Assembly (NCBI GenBank): GCA_029934195.1 | Contig: JAOZMQ010000009.1 | Span: 1 to 20,198 of the forward strand | DNA from: Candidatus Cloacimonadota bacterium | GTDB taxonomy: Bacteria; Cloacimonadota; Cloacimonadia; Cloacimonadales; JAOZMQ01 | Direction of reading: 5' to 3' | Length of the DNA stretch: 20,198 nucleotides | Shown: piece after piece, positions 17,016 through 20,198 of the stretch | Numbering within the stretch: position 1 is the stretch's first letter | How the letters are laid out: every line of letters starts with the position of its first letter | The notes under the pieces: model-generated | Seen by the model: the letters and a program-made list of their open reading frames with translations, nothing else | Databases searched by the model: none | What the model was told of the DNA's origin: nothing | Translations under genes and position numbers: made by a program

Positions 17016-18729
17016 ACTTTTCGTTTTTGGGAAATAGCCATCGCATTTTAAGAATGTAGCCAAGATGGCTACTTTCCCCTTTGTTATTAAAAAACACAAA
17101 TAAAATTGCTGAAATGAAAATGAGCATCACCCCCATTGCTGTGGCTTTGTTGAAATCGTGAGCACCGATATATCTGTACATTGCTACTGGAATTGTATTA
17201 AAATCTTTTGCTAACATTGCAGAAGCTCCCATTTCTCCCATCGATAATGCAAAGGCAAAAGTGAACGCTAAAAATAATGTTGATTTAATTTCCGGAAATA
17301 TAATCTTTACAAAAAGTCGGATTTTATTTGATCCAAGAATCCTTGCTGCATTTATTGCATCTTGATTCAAGTTTTTGAAAGCATGAAAAACAATTCTAAA
17401 TACGAGAGGAAAAACGATAACAACATGAGCACAGATAAGTAATTGATAAGACGACAAATACATAAATCCACTCCGAATAATCTTAATATATCCAAGTGAA
17501 AATGTTACAGATGAAACTCCCATTGGTAATAACACCAAAATTTCTATAAAATTATTTTTTTTAATTTTTTTTAATCCAACTGAAATCATAATAGCAAGAA
17601 AAATAGAAATTACTCCACAAGAAAAAGCAATAATCAGGCTGTTTAAAACCGGTTCCAAAGTAGCATTACCTAAAATTGGATCATAATTATTTGCAAGTAT
17701 TTTTTGGAAATTCTCAAGCGAAAATGGATGCAATTGTAAACCTGTATAAAAAAGAGAATAAAAAATTATCGAAAAAATAGGTCCCACAATAATTAATATA
17801 ATTAAAAACAAATAGGCTGATATTAAGAGCCTTTTATGGAACTTTATTTCTGAAAATCGTGTTTCTATCTTTTCGCTAAATTGATTTTGTAGCTTTAAAA
17901 AATCAATTTTGTCTTTATTTATTTTAATGCTGATTTGTAAGAATATCAATGAAAGAAATATTTGGATTACTCCAAGAGCTGACCCCAATTTTATTTTCAT
18001 TAAATTATTTACAAGCATATAAATATTCACTTCAATTGTGCTATACTGAATACCTCCAAGAATCAAAACAATTCCAAAACTCATAAAACAATACAAGAAA
18101 ATTAGGATACCGGAATTTACAATTGCAGGCAATAAAGAAGGAAAAACAATTTTTCTAAAAACAGTAAATTTATTTGCACCAAGAACTCTTGCAGAATTGA
18201 TGACATTTTTATCAATATTTTGCCACGATTGAGTTATCATCCTCATTGCAATAGGGAAATTATAAAAGACATGTGCCAATAAAATTGCTTTAAAGCTGTA
18301 TAAAACTCGAAGTTTTAAATTGTAAAGACTTAGAAATCTATTCAGAAACCCATTATTACCCCAGAACAGAATAAATCCTAAAGCAACAATAATGCTTGGT
18401 AAAACAAATGGAATTAAGGAAATAGACATAAATGTTCTTTTGAAAGGAAATTGGAAATTAGCAAAAATGTAAGCTGCCGGAAATGCAATTATGATTGTAA
18501 GTAATGAACTCAGCAACGCTTGCCACAATGTAAAAATGATAACATGAGTATGAAAGCTATCTGTTAGAATTGCTGTGAAATTTTTAATTGAAATCCCTGT
18601 TTCAGTGATAAAAGATTCTTTAATTATTGTAATAACAGGGACATAAAAAAAAATAATTAGAAAAAATAATGGAATTCCAATTAGAAAAATTAGTGAGAAA
18701 TTTCCATCTTTGAAATGTCTTTTTATCAT
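17005..18729 (-). CDS. ThiP/FbpB-type fused double ABC permease (thiamine or ferric-iron class)
   Basis: 574 aa with about 12 membrane segments in two homologous halves, as in the ThiP/FbpB family in which both permease subunits are fused. Each half has the EAA-type coupling loop: SARVLGANKFTVFRKIVFPS (~180-199) and NAARILGSNKIRLFVKIIFPE (~457-477). The stretch SFGIVLILGG...STIEVNIYML after the first loop is characteristic of ThiP and related iron permeases. I cannot decide the substrate, so I give no symbol. It would need an ATPase and a periplasmic binding protein; neither is in this window. The ATG has no clear Shine-Dalgarno sequence and lies 3 bases after the stop of the upstream MacB-like gene, implying an operon. 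About 17 codons near the C-terminus (residues ~551-567) lie within a palindromic repeat, so the natural end of the protein may have been altered. Confidence 0.88.
   Translation of the reverse strand: MIKRHFKDGNFSLIFLIGIPLFFLIIFFYVPVITIIKESFITETGISIKNFTAILTDSFHTHVIIFTLWQALLSSLLTIIIAFPAAYIFANFQFPFKRTFMSISLIPFVLPSIIVALGFILFWGNNGFLNRFLSLYNLKLRVLYSFKAILLAHVFYNFPIAMRMITQSWQNIDKNVINSARVLGANKFTVFRKIVFPSLLPAIVNSGILIFLYCFMSFGIVLILGGIQYSTIEVNIYMLVNNLMKIKLGSALGVIQIFLSLIFLQISIKINKDKIDFLKLQNQFSEKIETRFSEIKFHKRLLISAYLFLIILIIVGPIFSIIFYSLFYTGLQLHPFSLENFQKILANNYDPILGNATLEPVLNSLIIAFSCGVISIFLAIMISVGLKKIKKNNFIEILVLLPMGVSSVTFSLGYIKIIRSGFMYLSSYQLLICAHVVIVFPLVFRIVFHAFKNLNQDAINAARILGSNKIRLFVKIIFPEIKSTLFLAFTFAFALSMGEMGASAMLAKDFNTIPVAMYRYIGAHDFNKATAMGVMLIFISAILFVFFNNKGESSHLGYILKMRWLFPKNEKFKN
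17029..17078. repeat. Palindromic repeat, copy A, inside the 3' end of the permease gene
   Basis: GGGAAATAGCCATC (17029-17042) pairs with GATGGCTACTTTCCC (17064-17078): 14 bp with one bulged base. Within it lies a perfect smaller hairpin, GTAGCCA-AGA-TGGCTAC (17056-17072). On the minus strand, 20 consecutive bases starting at GTAGCCA match copy B at 20039. The element follows the stop of the convergent barrel gene by 13 bases, so it could also end that transcript. Confidence 0.8.
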
Positions 18730-18732
18730 TTA

Positions 18733-19992
18733 TTAATCATTATAGAAAATTGCTTTAATCGGGTCAATTTTTGAGGCTTTCCACGCTGGATAAAAACCAG
18801 ATAAAAAACCAATTATGATTGAGAACCCAAGACCTAATAAAACACCTTCAACAGGAACTGGAAACTCAAATTTTAAAGATTTGGATAACACTAACATCAG
18901 TGTTGTGGACCCAATAATCCCGCCAAAGGCTCCTAACATGGCAAGAGTAATGGCTTCAATAAGAAAATAGCTAAAAATATCTTTTTCCGTTGCTCCTATA
19001 CTTTTTCTGACTCCAATTTCCATCATTTTTTCATTGATAGAAATTAAAAGAGTACTGAATAATCCAATACCTCCAACAATCAAAGAAATCGAAGCAATGG
19101 CAGACAAAGCAATATTCCAAGTTTTCAAAACCCCTTTAATTTCTTCTGTAATTTTGAACATCTCAGCTCCAATATCTTGAAATTCAAAATCATGGGTCAT
19201 TTTATGTCGCATTAATAGATGTTGCCTTACACCTGATTTCAAATGTAAAAAGCTGTCATTATCGAAAGCCTGAACGTAAATATAATCAATACGTCCCCGT
19301 TCTCGAATATAAAGAGCACCCGTAGAAAGTGGAATATAAACAGCTCGTAAATCTCTACGTCTTTCCCAACTATTGAAATTCATACCATTAGTATTGATCT
19401 CATCCTCTCCAAGTACTCCAACAATTTTAAATCGATTGACTCCAACTGTTATTGTTTCTCCGAGTGGACTTCCATCTGGAAAATATGTTTCTGCAAAATG
19501 AAACCCAACTATACAAACTTTAGCTGATCTCTTTATTTCAAAATTATTAAAAAATCTTCCTTCTTTCAAAGAATATGTTTTATTGATGAAATAATCTTTA
19601 TTTGTTGCTCTTAATTGTACCCATTTTTGTTCCATTGCCAATTGCAATCTATCCCATTGTTCAATCATTCCATAGATGTTTTTGCAATCTATTTCTGAAT
19701 TTAGCGATGCATAATCTTTATAGGTTAATGGTTTATTTGTTCTTCGAATATACATAAATCTTCGACGATGTTTATTGTTATTCTCTTCAGATTTTGGTAC
19801 AACGATGATAGAATTATTCCATCCCATTTTTTCCATATTCTGAGAGATCATTTCTTTTAATCCATAAATAGATGAAAACATTGTCACCACTGCCATGACA
19901 CCAATTGTGATTCCGGTAAGAGTTAAGATTGACCGTAATTTATGAGAAATTATACTTTGAATACTGCTAAAAACTGCATCAGAAATTTTCAT
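18733..19992 (-). CDS. MacB/FtsX-family ABC transporter permease
   Basis: 419 aa with the MacB-type topology: a first membrane helix (~18-42) after an RSILTLTGITIGV segment, a large extracytoplasmic MacB_PCD-like domain (~45-285), then three helices (~295-320, ~344-375, ~384-405) forming the FtsX domain. Hallmarks are ISLIVGGIGLFSTLLIS, EKMMEIGVRKSIGAT and the closing GFYPAWKASKIDPIKAI. The family exports or mechanically transmits force for lipoproteins, peptides or antibiotics with a separate LolD/MacB-type ATPase, which must lie outside this window. GGAG at 19998-20001 lies 5 bases before the ATG and supports the start. It is followed 3 bases later by the ThiP/FbpB-like permease, so the two are likely co-transcribed. 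The 137-base gap upstream contains the paired-hairpin repeat, which may separate it from the preceding gene or form part of its leader. Confidence 0.93.
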   Translation of the reverse strand: MKISDAVFSSIQSIISHKLRSILTLTGITIGVMAVVTMFSSIYGLKEMISQNMEKMGWNNSIIVVPKSEENNNKHRRRFMYIRRTNKPLTYKDYASLNSEIDCKNIYGMIEQWDRLQLAMEQKWVQLRATNKDYFINKTYSLKEGRFFNNFEIKRSAKVCIVGFHFAETYFPDGSPLGETITVGVNRFKIVGVLGEDEINTNGMNFNSWERRRDLRAVYIPLSTGALYIRERGRIDYIYVQAFDNDSFLHLKSGVRQHLLMRHKMTHDFEFQDIGAEMFKITEEIKGVLKTWNIALSAIASISLIVGGIGLFSTLLISINEKMMEIGVRKSIGATEKDIFSYFLIEAITLAMLGAFGGIIGSTTLMLVLSKSLKFEFPVPVEGVLLGLGFSIIIGFLSGFYPAWKASKIDPIKAIFYND

Positions 19993-20038
19993 TTTTTCTC
20001 CAAAATGTGTTCATTACAATAAATTCGAGTTTTGGATT

Positions 20039-20089
20039 GTAGCCATCTTGGCTACATTTCTAAAGATGTAACCAGGATGGTTACTTTCC
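20039..20089. repeat. Palindromic repeat, copy B: two tandem 7-bp hairpins
   Basis: GTAGCCA-TCT-TGGCTAC (20039-20055) and GTAACCA-GGA-TGGTTAC (20068-20084) are perfect 7-bp stems with 3-base loops, 12 bases apart, followed by TTTCC. The second stem differs from the first by a compensated pair (G-C replaced by A-T), which argues that pairing matters. It lies between a gene ending at 20130 and the MacB-like gene starting at 19992. This resembles REP/BIME-type or terminator-like elements. Confidence 0.85.
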
Positions 20090-20129
20090 AAAGATTTCTA
20101 AAGAAACCACGAATATTAGAAATAATATC

Positions 20130-20198
20130 CTAATATACTTCTTTACCGCATTTTGGACATTTCATATACTTTTGGTTTTCTTTATTCATTCTTTCTTC
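20130..20198 (-). CDS. 3' end of a gene with a CPKCG zinc-knuckle, truncated by the window edge
   Basis: Reading inward from the right edge on the minus strand the frame is open and encodes EERMNKENQKYMKCPKCG followed by KEVY and TAG (20130-20132). The CxxCG knuckle is half of a zinc ribbon; the second cysteine pair, if any, would be upstream of the window. The family cannot be named from 22 residues. It is in the same orientation as the MacB-like operon, 137 bases upstream. An internal ATG at 20187-20189 would give only 19 residues and has a weak ribosome site, so a longer gene is more likely. Confidence 0.55.
   Translation of the reverse strand, partial: EERMNKENQKYMKCPKCGKEVY

Noticed and set aside
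20130..20189. Complete 19-codon zinc-knuckle microprotein
   Set aside because: The frame remains open to the window edge and the internal ATG has only a weak GAAAGA in front, so a longer gene cut by the edge is more likely.

Overview
The window is AT-rich bacterial DNA, densely coding, and carries nine complete protein genes I can place in a family or fold class, one complete gene I do not recognise, and the 3' end of an eleventh gene. The features that point to an organism are very long secreted proteins ending in an NPFNP...SGVYFYR...K(M/V)(I/L)L(I/L)K tail (FlgD-Ig-like/type IX secretion style C-terminal sorting domain), a gingipain-like C25 peptidase, dockerin-like pairs with a Q-x-x-D-A signature, and PorV-like and other outer-membrane barrels. 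This suggests a Gram-negative member of the FCB group, most like Candidatus Cloacimonadota. No rRNA or other phylogenetic marker is present, so this is inference.

Layout. 1-352: a duplicated ~115-bp intergenic repeat rich in CGCAAAGA, then a hairpin that probably ends the first gene. 353-6364 (-): a 2003-aa multidomain C25-type protein with a sorting tail. 6581-9934 (+): an 1117-aa secreted protein, divergent from the first, with the same C-terminal set of dockerin-like pair, cohesin-like module and sorting tail, followed by a strong terminator. 10079-10799 (+): a two-gene unit of an unknown 106-aa protein and nucleoside diphosphate kinase. 10920-15071 (-): a tight three-gene operon, transcribed in the order beta-helix/dockerin-like protein, PorV-like barrel, and helix-hairpin-helix plus barrel protein. 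15072-15488: a 417-bp noncoding divergent region with a hairpin, a perfect 15-bp tandem duplication and a sigma70-like promoter. 15489-17015 (+): an outer-membrane barrel with calcium-binding loops. 17005-19992 (-): a two-gene operon of a MacB/FtsX-type permease and a ThiP/FbpB-type fused double permease. 20130-20198 (-): the end of a gene with a CPKCG knuckle.

How the parts may work together. Six copies of a (G/A)DxDxNxxxQxxDx calcium-loop module lie in pairs in three secreted proteins. Two of these also carry a cohesin-like module and a sorting tail. The third (beta-helix) has only the dockerin-like pair and no tail, and is co-transcribed with a PorV-like barrel. A testable idea is a surface complex in which tail-bearing proteins are anchored and the beta-helix protein docks onto them. 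A second notable feature is a paired-hairpin palindromic repeat (GTAGCCA-nnn-TGGCTAC) near 17.05 kb and 20.05 kb. One copy supplies about 17 codons at the end of the permease gene.
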